Positions 1 to 12,122 of a DNA stretch of 64,000 bases are shown piece after piece; within the stretch, counting starts at the first letter, position 1; every line of letters starts with the position of its first letter. Location of the stretch: assembly GCF_002865645.1 (NCBI RefSeq), contig NW_020194619.1, positions 2,144,442 through 2,208,441 on the forward strand. The letters run 5' to 3'. The notes under the pieces were generated by a model that did no database searches, was not told the origin of the DNA, and was given only the letters and a program-made list of their open reading frames with translations. The translations under genes and the position numbers were made by a program. Source of the stretch: Hyaloscypha bicolor E. Its lineage: Eukaryota > Ascomycota > Leotiomycetes > Helotiales > Hyaloscyphaceae.

Positions 1-540
1 AAATAGAATAATGGCCGTTACTCATATTCTATTCAAGCATAAACCCCGTTACTCATATTTTATTCATATATTACTCAAGTTATTCATGAATATTCATGAA
101 TAACTTGAATAACACACGTGATTATTACACGTGATGGGGCTAGCCTAGTCAGGTAAGGCTCCCGGGGGGGGGGGGGCCCCCCCGGGGGGGGGGGGGGCCG
201 CACCTAGTGCCACCTCACTACCTAATCAGGTGGTAGTAGCACTTAGTAAGTAAATTGAACCTTAGTAATACTTCAAGTTCATTATTAAAGAAAATCAGTA
301 TTTAAGTGCCCTTATATAAGCCTGCTTAATAGGCACCTTAGTTCTTTTTTTAAAATTAAAATATATGTCAATTTATAATAATCCCGTGACTTACACGTGA
401 CTATTCATGGTTATTCATGTTATTCATGTTATTCATGAATAATTATTCTATTTTACTCAAGTTTTTTAAGCTGCTCGTTACTCATATTTTATTCAAGTTA
501 TTCATGAATATTCATGAATAACTTGAATAACTTGAATAAT
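1..540. repeat. AT-rich palindromic repeat block
   Basis: Two copies of a perfect 34-base palindrome lie at 75-108 and 493-526, each within similar sequence built from TTACTCATATTTTATTCA and TTATTCATGAATA words. Between them are ACACGTGAT motifs at about 115-135 and a G/C homopolymer block at 161-200. The two copies form direct repeats about 418 bases apart, as in a short transposon or the end of a larger one. I see no coding sequence and no target duplication. Confidence 0.7.
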
Positions 541-1556
541 CCTTTGACACACTGACAGCAAGTCATTATTTCAGCCGTAATCATAACACTCTTTTGCTGT
601 CAATCAATTTCTTGCTGACACCTTGAAGCTTCAGGTGGTGGTGATAGGGGTGATGATGACAATGTGCTTGCCTCGCAGACTTCGAATCCGCATATTACCT
701 CGTCGTCTGGTTGAAAGACAGACCCCCAAAACGCGATGCTTTCGACTTCATCCAGATCGGAGGGCCATTTGGCTGTCAGGTGACTACTTGCTGTCAACCC
801 TTGATCACGATAACACATCAATTCTCCAAGCTACGACTTTAACATGGCTGAAGGAATGCATAGATATTATACACCCCACAATCACTCAGACATTAGATAC
901 AAATGTTCTAGTCTCGGAGGTGCCATCATATACTTGAGTCGTGGAGGGGAAAGTACACAGAATCAGATAGCGTGTCGTACTTCGTACAGCCCGACAAAAT
1001 CGCTGGGTGCTCTCTGAAATGCCGCCCCAGTAAGCCCCACTTCACGGGAGTCTCCCCATTTTGTATTCAGCGTCGACTGTGCCTGCAGCTCCTCGTACTT
1101 TCCGTCAACCAAATCGAATAAAAATTTATATATATATATATATTTTAGCTGTGGGCACAGGTAGCCCCTTACAGCGTCGCATGAGTGCCTCGAGTTACCC
1201 TCCCCTACTTTAGGGCTCGGTATGTTGGAAGGTATCCTTTCTATTATTATCCACAGTAAGTAAGCGCTAGCTGATAGAAATTCTGCAGCGTCTCCTCTTG
1301 ACTAGGCCTGCAGCTCTGGCGTTTACTTGTTCTCCGGCTAGTCGATGGAGTTCTCAACACTTGTTGTTGTGGTCCTAATCGCAGGACTTCTCGTGCTATG
1401 AAAAAATCCATTAACCGCGGGCACAGCGTGAGAAATATGCCAAGCTTGCCCATCGCAGGCTCAAGACCACTCGCAGCGAACGATGGCAGCCAGACAATCC
1501 ATATCTTCTAATTCATTCGAGAACAGATTTTAGGTACTGCAGAAGCATTAGATTGT
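541..1556. other. No gene seen; 3' side of the SNF2 gene
   Basis: Open frames here are short and overlap on both strands without recognisable domains or splice sites that extend them. A (TA)n microsatellite lies at about 1127-1143. The stretch probably holds the 3' UTR of the minus-strand SNF2 gene and repeat-derived sequence. Confidence 0.5.
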
Positions 1557-4500
1557 TCATGCTACGCAAGAGACTCGACTTGCCAGTAGAGTTCCTAAGT
1601 TGATGCCATCCTCGGACATCTGTCCTGACCCAAATGTGACTTCAGCTAATTTTTTCTTCCGCTTCTGGATTTCCACAACTTGCTGCATGGAGTCAGCTTT
1701 CCACTGATTTCTTGAACCGGGTATCACATCAAGTGAAGATGACATACCTCTTCAAATGAACCCCGTATGAGATAGCGAACTGTGGTAACCTCCCGCTTCT
1801 GTCCCACTCGATGAACACGGCAGAGAGCCTGCTCCTCGATCATCGGATTCCAGTGAGGCTCAAGAAGGTAGGCTCGAGACCCAGCTGTCAGGTCAAGCCT
1901 ACTATGATTCAGCAAATTAGAAAATGTGGAGAGTGCAACTGAACTCACCCAGCGCCACCACAGGTAATCGACACGAGGATAACCCGGACGGTGTCATCCG
2001 TCTGAAACAAGCGCATGCATTCTGTTCTCTTCCCCAAAGACATCTTCCCGTCGATCCTCGTGTAAATAATTTCACTCTCATCGAGCATATATTGGACGAG
2101 ATCTAAAGTCGATGTCCAGAATGAAAAGACAACGCTAAACGGGATCAGAATATTGGGCAATAAAGGGCAGAAATTCATACCATTTTTCTGTGAGACAATG
2201 TGTAGACAAATCGGCCACAAGAGCTTTGATTTTCGTCGGGATCGACTCCAATGGCAGAAGGGTTTGTGTCTGGTTGCTTGGCGTTGAAGGAGCACTTGAC
2301 GCCGCAGAAACATCAGACTGCTCGCGTTGAAAGAAGGGTGTTAGACCTGACTGGTGAGAACTCGAATCAGATTTGCAATTATCGCAGAGACTGGGCATGC
2401 GGGTGATGTTGGGCGAGCAGTCGAAATCAGGACGCGACGTTCCTTCAAGCAAGTCTTCGAGCAGAGCCTGGCCGCACTGAGTACACAGCGCAGAACCATC
2501 TAATATATTCGAATAGAAAGAGTCGCACACGTCGCTTTTCGTGAACGAATTTCCGCACTCTCCGAATGCTGGGAATATTGCAGAGTTAGGTTTTTTGTGG
2601 CACCAAAGGCCAAGGTTGCAGAAGATTCGTAGGAAGTTGAGGCGCGTCAAGGCATTGAAGGTCTTGCCACCCTGTTTGTTAGAAGAGATTGCTTCTTCGA
2701 ATAAAGCAATGGTCTCTTTCTTAGCAGCATTATACCCATCGCTCTCTTCAGAAGAAAACTCGAGATGATGAATCTCATCCACCCGAGCAGGCAATTTGAT
2801 CACAGTCTTCGTCCGACTGATAGTGATAGCTCGCACCAAACTTTTGAGCCTTAGGAAGCCTTCCCGGTTAGCTAGGTGCCATGGGTGTGATATCTCCTCA
2901 TCAAAAATCTTCTGATCATCATATGGATATACTTGAAGGAATTTGAGGATACTCGAAAAATCGGTGAGCTTGTTTTGAATCGGGGTGCCAGTTATTGCCC
3001 ACCGTCTCTCAGCCTGAAGCGCACAACACGCTTGAGCAAGCTGACTCTGGGCATTTTGGATGGTATGGGCTGTTAAGGTTAGCTTAAGTCGAGAAAGTTG
3101 AATGGTACTTACCCTCGTCAAGAATAACTCGATGCCATGTGACCGAGAATATTGGGTCCTGCACAACTTGAAGCCTTTGCTTCCTCCAAGCCGAAGATAA
3201 TGTTTGGAAAGTTGTAATTACAACATCACAATGTTGCAACTTCTCAATCTCCTTTCTGTTCTGGCCGTGGTACACGTGTAGATGAAAAGTGCCCGGTCGA
3301 ATATGCCTTCATGATTTTAGAAAGCTGCAGAGAAGCTTAAGGAGTGGAAAGAGGTCGGAGGGCCTTTGTATCAGTCAGGAATTATTCGGGGGCTAAACTT
3401 ACATATTAAGTTGCTTTTGCCACGCCTGAATCACTATCGTTCCGTCAGTTGAGATCCACCCTTGCCCAAGTCTGCACCACGGTCACTACCAGGTATATGA
3501 ATTCAGACTTTCCGATGCAAATTTTTGTTGAACCCTAGAACCACCTAAGTCCCGGCCTGGATACACCTATCTCCATTTGCTTGTTGCCATGCATCATATC
3601 ATACACCGGGAAGTATAATTCAACTGTACGAATGCGGGGGGGAGGGGGGATCGCGAATGTACTTACGAGGCGGAGGCACAATCAAGAGGGTAGCCTTGAG
3701 TTTATGGCACAACTCATTTTCGTATGCAGAATTGCCATAGGGTGGGGACTTTAGATATTGATTCGTCGCAATCAGAGATATCATGCTGAGGGTCTTGCCC
3801 AACCCCATGTCGTCGGCGAGGAGGCCCCCACGAAAGCACGGTGGCGGTTTAGTCCGAGAGCATCCATTAACTGTATTTCGATAACTTGTACTCAAGTCAG
3901 TAGGTACGCCACAAAGATGGGGAGAAAATGCCACCTGCGGCAGCCCGGTTCGCTATCCTCTTCTATCCATATATCACCCGTGCTTTTCAAGTCCCATCCC
4001 TGTTCGCGCCGAACCATAAATGTTAACGCTTGTTTTTGGTGGCTGTCGTATCTTGTTAGCCATATGGGGTTGAAAAGGGGAGATACCAATACCGAAACAA
4101 AGCGGTAGTTACAGTGGAAGGAGGTTCCATTTCCGGTAGAGAAGTCTGTTCTGCCATCAATTGTGCCAGTAAGTCAGGCCCAATGCTCAGACGTTCAACC
4201 TCAATTGGTATTGGCGGAGTCATGAACGAATCGGTCATCACTATCCCTCCATCCGTTGATATCATATGAGGGTTTCTGTACAAAACGTTGCGTTCACAAT
4301 CGACAGGATCCTGCAGATACATTCGATTTTTGGACAGATATTGACCGACAACATCCTCCACCATCACACTTCCATATATGATCACATTCAAGCGCCATAC
4401 CCGAGATATTTTACCACTTCTTCTTTTGGCGTTGGGTGGGAAGGATTGCCGTGGCAGCTCGAGACTTGAACAGCAATACATCTGTGTTGTAACATCTTCC

Positions 4501-5008
4501 AGACCATGCAGCTCACTCAGAATCTTTGAGTGGACATCGGATTGTATTTCGAACTCTGCCGATGCATTGCTCAGTGAGGAAAGTGTGTTGGGGGCTCGAA
4601 AGGTAACGGGAAGATGGGATGGTAATGGCACGTTTGAAGGATGTCGAAGTCGTACACAGATTTTAGACAACTAGAGAAAGTGATTAGAATTGCCACATAA
4701 TAAGGACTCATACAGCTGCCCACCATTCCGTAGCAACATTCCAGCAATTCATCATCCGTAACGTTTATCGACGAAGCCTCAACATTGCTCTCGCATCGCG
4801 AGCTGCACTGCACCTGTGTCTCCTCCTCGCCCACGACGACGAGATCGGTGTAATCATATTCATGATGTCCAAGGGCTGGATTGGATACGGCATGCGGGTA
4901 TGGCAAGACCTCTTCGAAGGAGTTGTCGCAGAGTCGACGACGTTTTGGGTGTCTGGCGTCGGAGATGTTTTTTGACCGAGGCAGCCCTGACCCTTGAAAG
5001 TCCATCAT
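1557..5008 (-). CDS. SNF2-family ATPase, Rad5/HLTF-like, without a canonical RING
   Basis: Predicted DNA-dependent ATPase of the Rad5/Rad16/HLTF group, which remodels chromatin or acts at stalled forks in the nucleus. Ten exons (5008-4724, 4670-4093, 4051-3935, 3890-3667, 3433-3403, 3306-3113, 3069-2181, 2134-1949, 1898-1748, 1682-1557) join to 926 residues. Visible motifs: Walker A (GLLADDMGLGKT, about 349-360), DEAH (475-478, formed across a splice), ITGTPIQN (about 502-509) and the C-terminal helicase motif HRVGQKR (about 864-870). Between the two ATPase lobes, where Rad5/HLTF carry a RING, there is only a loose cysteine cluster (about 658-708: C-x13-C-x2-C, then C-x10-C-x2-C), so ubiquitin ligase activity is doubtful. 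The start is one of two adjacent ATGs. It is head-to-head with the NLR gene, 308 bases away. The 233-base intron 3434-3666 is the least certain junction. Confidence 0.92.
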
Positions 5009-5316
5009 CTCGGGGTTTTCATTCTGGTGATTCTCACAACCACCTCATTGGCGATAGTCAATGAGTCTAAGAAGAGCTCGGAATGTCTTCGTACAGATGG
5101 GTATCATGGTTGAAGTTGCAAATTTTCTGCTGATGTCCACGCAGCCATTGTTACACAAAGCCTTGTGGGCGCCGCTGCAGAAGCCTCGCAGTTCGCCCAA
5201 CGCCAGCGTCCCTTCCAGAACGCCGTGAAAGCCTCCCAACCAAGAGCAAAATCTTCCGCGATGAACCCTCTTTCATTTCTTGAAATTGACATTTTATCTT
5301 TTTGCACTCATGAACC

Positions 5317-8300
5317 ATGTCAAGTCCGACAAGTACGATCCGTCAAGCCTTTCAAAGTTTGCAGAGGTCAATATCGCTGGAGCACCGGCACACCTTTGAA
5401 TCCACTGAGCTCCAAGACGTTTGGGCTGCGATTCAGGATATCCAAACAGCCCAACGGAAGCGTCACTCTGCGCAAAATCTACGTCGAATCGAGCCCCTGC
5501 TCGAGACCCTCGAAAAATATGCGAAGGTGATTGAGATTCTATGCAATGGGACTCAATATTTGTCGTTCATCTGGGTCAGTCGCCCTGCCATTCTGAGGCA
5601 CAAAGAAGACGGAGAACTGACAGACCAAAGGCTCCAATCAAGCTCGTGTTGCAGGTCCGTTGAGACTCTGCTCACCCTTTCGCTTTACACCCACTGATTT
5701 TGACATAAGCTTGCAAGCAATCATCGTGACATTTTCGAAGCCTTGCTCGATGCATACGCCGAGATTGGCAACGCCCTTCCCCGATTCGATCGCTACTCAA
5801 GTACTTTCAAAGACAACCCCGAGTTTCATTCTGTCCTTGCCGGTATTTATGGCGCAATTCTTGAATTTCACCAACGTGCATATAAATTCTTCCAGCGTCG
5901 AGGTAAACTTCTCATGCAGCGAAATGCACCTAGATTTTCTAATCTTCAACATAGCATGGCATCTTATTTTCCTGTCGCTGTGGAAGGATTTCCGGGCCAG
6001 ATTTCAGGGTATCATCAATACTATCGAGAAGCACCGCGATTTCATTGACAAGGAGGCAAATTCGGTTGATATGGTCGAGGATAGGGCGGCCCGAATTCGA
6101 ATTCTAGACGATATTGCAGAGAGGCAGCGACAGGCTTCAGCAATTTTAGACGATAACGATTCTCAAAAGCGGTTGCTACAATTGCAAAGCTCAACATCGT
6201 GGGTGGCAGTAGACGATAAAAGACAAGAGGCAGAGCTCGCTCGAAGATCTGCAATGAGACATGCCGGGACCTTCGACTGGATTGGACAAGTACCTGAGAC
6301 GAAATCATGGCTTAGAGATGACGATTCAGAGCCAATACTTTGGCTGAATGGTAAGCCAGGAGCAGGTGCGTCCGCATTTCTTAATGCTCCAATATTTTCT
6401 AACCTTCCCTCAGGCAAAAGCGTCATGTGTGCCTCCATCATCAACCTATTCGAAAAAGTCAAAACACTAAATGTTTGCTATTATTTCTGTAACAATCAAG
6501 ACGATGCGTGGGACAATCCAAGCGAACGAATCCTAGGAACCATAGCTATTCAACTTCTCAGAGCTCATCCAGAACTTGCTTCCTTAATCACGAATGAGTT
6601 CGTTTCTCGTGGATTAAGCTCAAGCGTTGCTCAGCTTAGAGTCCTTGTTCCCAAGTTACTGGAACTTCACCCATACACCCGAATAGTTATCGATGGCATA
6701 GACGAATGCTCAAAAGCGGGACAGAAAATATTGTTGAAGGAGCTGCAGTCAACATGTCTGGGTCCCAGGCTACACTGCAAAATCTTAATCTCGAGTCGGA
6801 AGGAACCAAATATCAAGACCGAGCTTGATAAGAAACCTACGATCTCCCTCGACGAGAATGATAAAGTGGAATCGGACATCCAGCGCTATGTTACATATAA
6901 AATTCAGATCCTCCAGTCCACCTTCATTGTAGAACTTGAGCCAGACTTTTTCGAAAATATCGCTCGATTGCTCGCAGAAAAGGCAGATGGTGAGCCTTCC
7001 ATCCTGTCCGACTCATCAACCATATCTGATACATTTCCAGGGATGTTTCTTTGGGTGAAACTTATCATGAAAGACCTCGAGCAATGCTATAGCAGAAGAG
7101 ACCTCGACGAGTGTGCACGAAGCTTGCCTCATGGACTGAAAGAGGCGTAAGTTGGAACTGAACACAAGGAATGTATGCCTTGAAGACTAACCCGAGTCTT
7201 AGATACGGTCGGATACTTGATCGTATGATAGCTGAGGAAGTTCCTCCTCATACTCGGTCGCTCTCGATCAGAATTCTTGAATGGATGTCGTGTTCCTACC
7301 GGCGACTGAAGATACACGAAATCTTAGACGGAGTCAGCATTCGTACGGATCGAGAATCTCTTGACAGGAACACCAAGCTTCCCAGAAGGGTCATGGACCT
7401 TTGTAGACCATTGATCGAAGATGGTCCTTATAATACCCTGACATTTGTCCACTTTTCCGCACAAGAGTAAGTCCCAATATACGGCATTTATTCGCCATAT
7501 TACTTCTCTACTGATTGCCTCGCAGATATATTATGAAAGTAGCTTTCAGACATGGACGGCCTTTCATCAGACCCGAGGAGGCGCATCTAAACATTGGGTT
7601 TTCCTGCATCGCATACCTCAACACAAGCTTTCGGCTACTTCCGCAACACAGTATGGAAGACGAGAGAATGCTCTGGGTTCTTCAAGGGCTGCATGGGCTG
7701 CAAATATACGCAAACCAATTTTGGTACAAGCACATTCAGGCTTACATGGATCTGGTTATCGCTCAGAACTTGGAAATTCCAGAATATTTCGTCCAACAAG
7801 TGGAGGAAATTGTCAAGTACAACAAAGCAGAGCTGCCTGGAGAATTGACACAATCGACTACGGTAGGAAGTTCTAAGAGCAAACAAGCTCCCGCCCGACA
7901 ACATAATTCCCTCGAGATTTTTCCTGGTTTGAGCAAATTCGTTTCTAGCTTGGAAGTGTTTCGAGATAACTTGAGAAACCGAGACTGGACACAAAAGTCT
8001 ATCGAAGGTAAATTTCTCTCGCTCAATATGACCTCATTATAACTCTACCCCAGCTTTGTCACTCGAAATACGTGACTCAGATCCCTCTTGGTTGAGCTCT
8101 ACCCGGCATCAATACCAATTGGCTTTGGAGGCACTCCTGAGCCCAGCCTTTCCCTCGTCATCGTCCGTCAGTGAAGAGGAACTGCAAGAATTTCGAGACA
8201 TATATGGAGATTCGGCATTTACTTGCAGATATCCGCATTGCGAACGATCTACAGACGGTTTTGGATCCTGCCAAGAGCGAGAAAAGCACGAAGCCCAGCA

Positions 8301-9336
8301 CCGTCGAGAGTACCGTTGCGATGCACCTACCTGTGCTTATTCTGAGATGGGCTTTGCTACTCGACCTCAACTCAATCGACACACCCGAAAATATCACGCT
8401 CATGTTGATAATGGGGCGAGCCTTCTTGATGAGGTCAGAGCTCTGAAGAAACGAAAACATGCGGAAGAAACAGCTCGGGACCAAGTTCAAGAACAACCCA
8501 AACGCCAAATTACACTCTTCCGACCATCCCGTGCCGATATTGATACTTTACTGAGCTTGCTCCCTAATATACCTGAATCAGAAGTAATATTGCGACTGAA
8601 GGGAAATAACAACAATGTCGAGCAAGCCATGCGCGAATACTTTGACAATAATATATCTAGAAACAAGTACCAATGGAATGAAGCGGAGTTCAGCAGCGAT
8701 CGGGAGGGTACTCAAAATAATGCTGGAATATCGTTCAACATACACGCCTCTGATGACACTGGCGCATATCGACCATTCTCTAAACCCCGCTGGGCCCCCT
8801 CCCGACCACCTTCGCCTACGAGCAACAAGTCTCCACCCAGTAAGATCATAGACTTGACTGCAGAACATGCAGCAGCCGACCCTAGGACTTCGATGTCTCA
8901 TCAGAACCAGCATGACTGGGAAATGGAACAAGCACTTTATGTTCCGAGACAAGAATATGGACGACCATTACAAGAAAGTGGATCGATTGGTCTCAGTACC
9001 TTTGGCGACAATAACGCAACCCCTTCACAACCCATATTGAAGGATCCCCTTTATTCTGCGATTCCTCGCGTGTACACGCCCCCGACTCAGTATACTCCGC
9101 GTCCTCTGCATCGGTCTCGAGGCAATAGCTTCGCGTATCAGAGGAGCCGGACACCTCCTCCGGTTGAGCAAAACTATGTGCATGCCCCCGATCGTCTTGG
9201 TACTCCTCTATCGACACAGTACAAGCAACAACAATACCCAGGTCAGGAAAGATATCCACCCCGTCAAGATGCAGAGGGGCGAATACAAGAAGATGTTTAC
9301 TACCGGCAACATTGGCAGCGAGAGATGGACGAGTGA
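5317..9336 (+). CDS. NACHT/NPHP3-type NLR-like protein with C2H2 and UBA-like C-terminal segments
   Basis: Nine exons (5317-5574, 5631-5654, 5710-5902, 5955-6365, 6414-6989, 7041-7146, 7203-7466, 7526-8007, 8054-9336) give 1198 residues. Order: an all-helical N-terminal domain of the kind labelled DUF7708 in fungal NLRs (about 1-240); a STAND P-loop domain with Walker A GKPGAGKS (about 291-298, split by an intron) and Walker B IVIDGIDE (about 386-393); a winged-helix stretch and a VHFSAQEY motif (about 600-612); two C2H2-like zinc fingers (about 829-885); a UBA/CUE-like helical segment with LLPNIPESE (about 931-975); and a Pro/Ser-rich tail. Fungal NLRs sense non-self and trigger cell death or signalling; that role is inferred from the family. 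No WD40, ankyrin or TPR sensor repeats are seen. The stop is UGA-C and the frame continues open beyond it (next entry). Confidence 0.9.
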
Positions 9337-9474
9337 CGTCTTATGGATGATCAAGGATATACAGCTAGTCTAGCACGAAGTTTGGCTGCTGAATACCAAA
9401 ATCCATTGGACGCCAAGCTACGAAGAAAGGAGGTCGACGTACAGAAACACTTGGAAGATGCTCGACGCTTCTAG
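9334..9474 (+). other. In-frame continuation behind the NLR stop codon
   Basis: After TGA (9334-9336) the same frame stays open for 45 codons to TAG at 9472-9474. The extension looks like protein: GYTASLARSLAAEY, then a charged helix ending in HLEDARRF. Either the stop is a recent nonsense mutation (CGA to TGA would restore an Arg; TGA is one C-to-T step away) or it is a leaky UGA-C stop with programmed readthrough. A plain UTR is possible but less likely given the composition. Confidence 0.5.
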
Positions 9475-9915
9475 TGCTTCTCTTTCGCGCTTCTGCATGC
9501 ATTGGCGGCGCCTTGGAGTAGATCAGCATGCAAGAATGAGCAAATATATGAATATCTTGTTCAAATGCGTTAGCAGTGTTTTGGTAAACTTCCTGTTGAA
9601 GTGGCAAACAAAAGGGGGGCATGCAATGCTCCTCAGACGACTATCCATTTTACAGTGATCTAAGGCCTTTATAGACATCCAAATAACCCCTATTACCCCT
9701 AAAAACCCTTATTTAGCTGGAAACAGGCTTGGCAACGATACCTGAGGCATCGATTCGGTATCGATACTGGATGGTATTACTCAGGTATTACTAATATCGA
9801 TACGTATCGATACCGAATCGATTCTTATACCGCTTTCTACCCCGCACCCTTCAATTTTTACTCTCTTTACTTCTCTCACCTCACATTACGATTCCATTCA
9901 GATTATACTCTCAAA

Positions 9916-12023
9916 ATGTCTTCTCCATCTGAACTAGACTCTTCCTTTTTAGCTTCCGCTTCAGCAGAATCAATTTCGACTTCCCAGAATCATACAAAAT
10001 GGAGGTCTCCTGCTTGGGAGTACTGTCGTTCTCCCACTGAGGAGGAGAACCAAGCTTATCTTTATTGCGCTCATTGTACTGATTCAGAAAAATCGCCATA
10101 TGGTACTTCTATTACTCAGAATATGAAGAAGCACTTGAAAGGCCATCACCAGATTATTGTTGAGAAGGTTTTGAGCAAGAACTAAGTGGCGGTTAATTTG
10201 CAATTGAAGCAATATTACCAACAAGCTACTGGAACGAGCGAGAGAGAGGAGCTTGATACCGAGATCCTGGAAGCCCATCTCAATAGCTCAATTATTACTG
10301 AAGCTTTGATTTCTCTCATTATCGTACGGAATTTGTCTTACGCTCTCGTTGAATGGCCAGAGTTCCATACCTTTTGCCAACTACTGAACCGAGCTATTAC
10401 GGGCAAAATTACGACTTCTCATTCAGGAATTGCTAGCTTAATTAAAGAAGCTTGGGGAAAACATTAGAATACCGTACGACAAGTACTCCAGGCTATACTC
10501 TCACTTATCCATATCTCTCTTGATATCTGGACTTCTCCAAATCGATGGCTTTTACTTGCGATCTGTGGCCACTTTACTATATATGATGGAAAGTAACAAA
10601 AGGCCCTTCTCGCTTTAAAGAAGGTTTCTGGCCATAGCTCAGAGGCTCAAATGGCAGTTTTTTGGCCAGTTCTTCAAAATTACGGCATTATTAATAAGCT
10701 TGGAGCTATTATAAGCAATAATGCTTCTACGAATAATGTTCTTTGTCATATGGTTCAAAAGGAGCTAAAGGATATGCTTGGCTTGAATTAGGAAGCAGAT
10801 TACTGGCGTATTCGCTATCTGGGCCATATTATTAATCTGATTATATAAGCCTTCTTATTTACGAATCAGGTTAGCTTGGAGAAGCTTGATTCGTACGATA
10901 AGCAAGAGCAAGCTGAAGCCTTTAATGTGACAGAGGCAATAAGGGCCCAATTCAGGCTAATAGATCCCCTTGGCCAAGTATATAATATTATAGTTTATAT
11001 TCGTGGATCAGCTAGAAGAACAGAGAAGTTCCGTATGCTTACAGGAAGGCTAATTCCAATGGATAATCGTATGAGATGGAATAGCTGGTATAAGATGCTT
11101 CTTGTATTACTCAACTTACGGCCTATAGTAGAAAGGTATTGTCAAGATCATGAGAAGGAGCTTGAGGAGGATATCTTGACTTCCAAAGATTGGAAAAAGC
11201 TTCGTACGATTAAGGAGTTCCTTACTCCTTTTATACGAGCTACTCTTGCTACTGAGGGCTCGACTTCTCTTGATTCTACCCTTTTTATAATAGATATTTT
11301 AATTAAATATCTCCAAGAAGAGAATATAAGTTTTCCTTTTCTATTATATGACTATACTAATTCTAATAGGCCAAATATCAGAAGAGTAGAGATCCAGAGG
11401 GAAAAGACTTTCTTTGCCGAATTAAGGCAGTATACAAGGTTCTGGATAATTATTATATAAAGACCGATATGTCTCCAGTTTATGCTACCGTATTGATTTT
11501 AAATCCTCGTAATCGTACGAGGTATATTGAGATATACTGGCCAAAGAAATGGTCTAAACCAGTTCTAGTCAAGGTTAAAAAGCTCTGGGAGAAGTATAGG
11601 GAAAGGGCTATAATTATACCTACTCCTCCAGCTTTTTCATACGATAGCTCGTCTTATGAGATATTAGAACTAGATACTTTTGATTGAATTTCTATATCTC
11701 TCCGGGCAATAGCTCGGCCTGTAAGTCAAGACGAGTTTGAGGACTATAACTTACTAGCATTGCATGATCCTGGTAAACAGGGGGCCCTTGCTTAGTGGTA
11801 TCAGGATATATAGAGGCAACGCTGGCCAAGGCTCTCTCTTATGGCTATTAATATCCTCTCTATTCCACTAATGAGTAATGAGCCAGAGAGAGTATTTTCA
11901 GGGGGTCGACGTACGGTAGGCTGGGATAGGGCAAAAATGGAGGCAGAGACTATTGAGATACGAGAGTGCTTAAAGTATTGGAAAAAGAGTGGAATTCTAA
12001 ATACTTTCCTTGAAACTAGCTAG
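9916..12023 (+). pseudogene. hAT transposase, inactivated
   Basis: Reading starts at ATG 9916. A BED-type zinc finger follows (Cys pair YCAHC and His pair HLKGHH, about residues 52-77). The C-terminal hAT dimerisation block lies near 11841-11990 (IPLMSNEPERVFSGGRR, then tryptophan- and charge-rich). The frame is cut by stops at 10183, 10465, 10594, 10789, 10846, 11685, about 11793 and about 11811, plus one frameshift near 11437. Nearly all stops read as a former Gln (CAA or CAG) or Trp codon by context, as expected for C-to-T change at CpA by RIP. Confidence 0.92.
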
Positions 12024-12122
12024 GGAAAAATCAAAAAAGGGCAAATATTAAGAGCTTAATACAGTCTATTGGGTATTATATAAAAGCCAGGCAATCGTAT
12101 GATATAAAGAGAGTAGTCCTAT

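Noticed and set aside
5660..5954. Upstream part of a long plus-strand frame starting at 5660
   Set aside because: This part reads intron 2 and exon 3 in the wrong frame; the spliced frame from 5317 restores the NLR helical domain.
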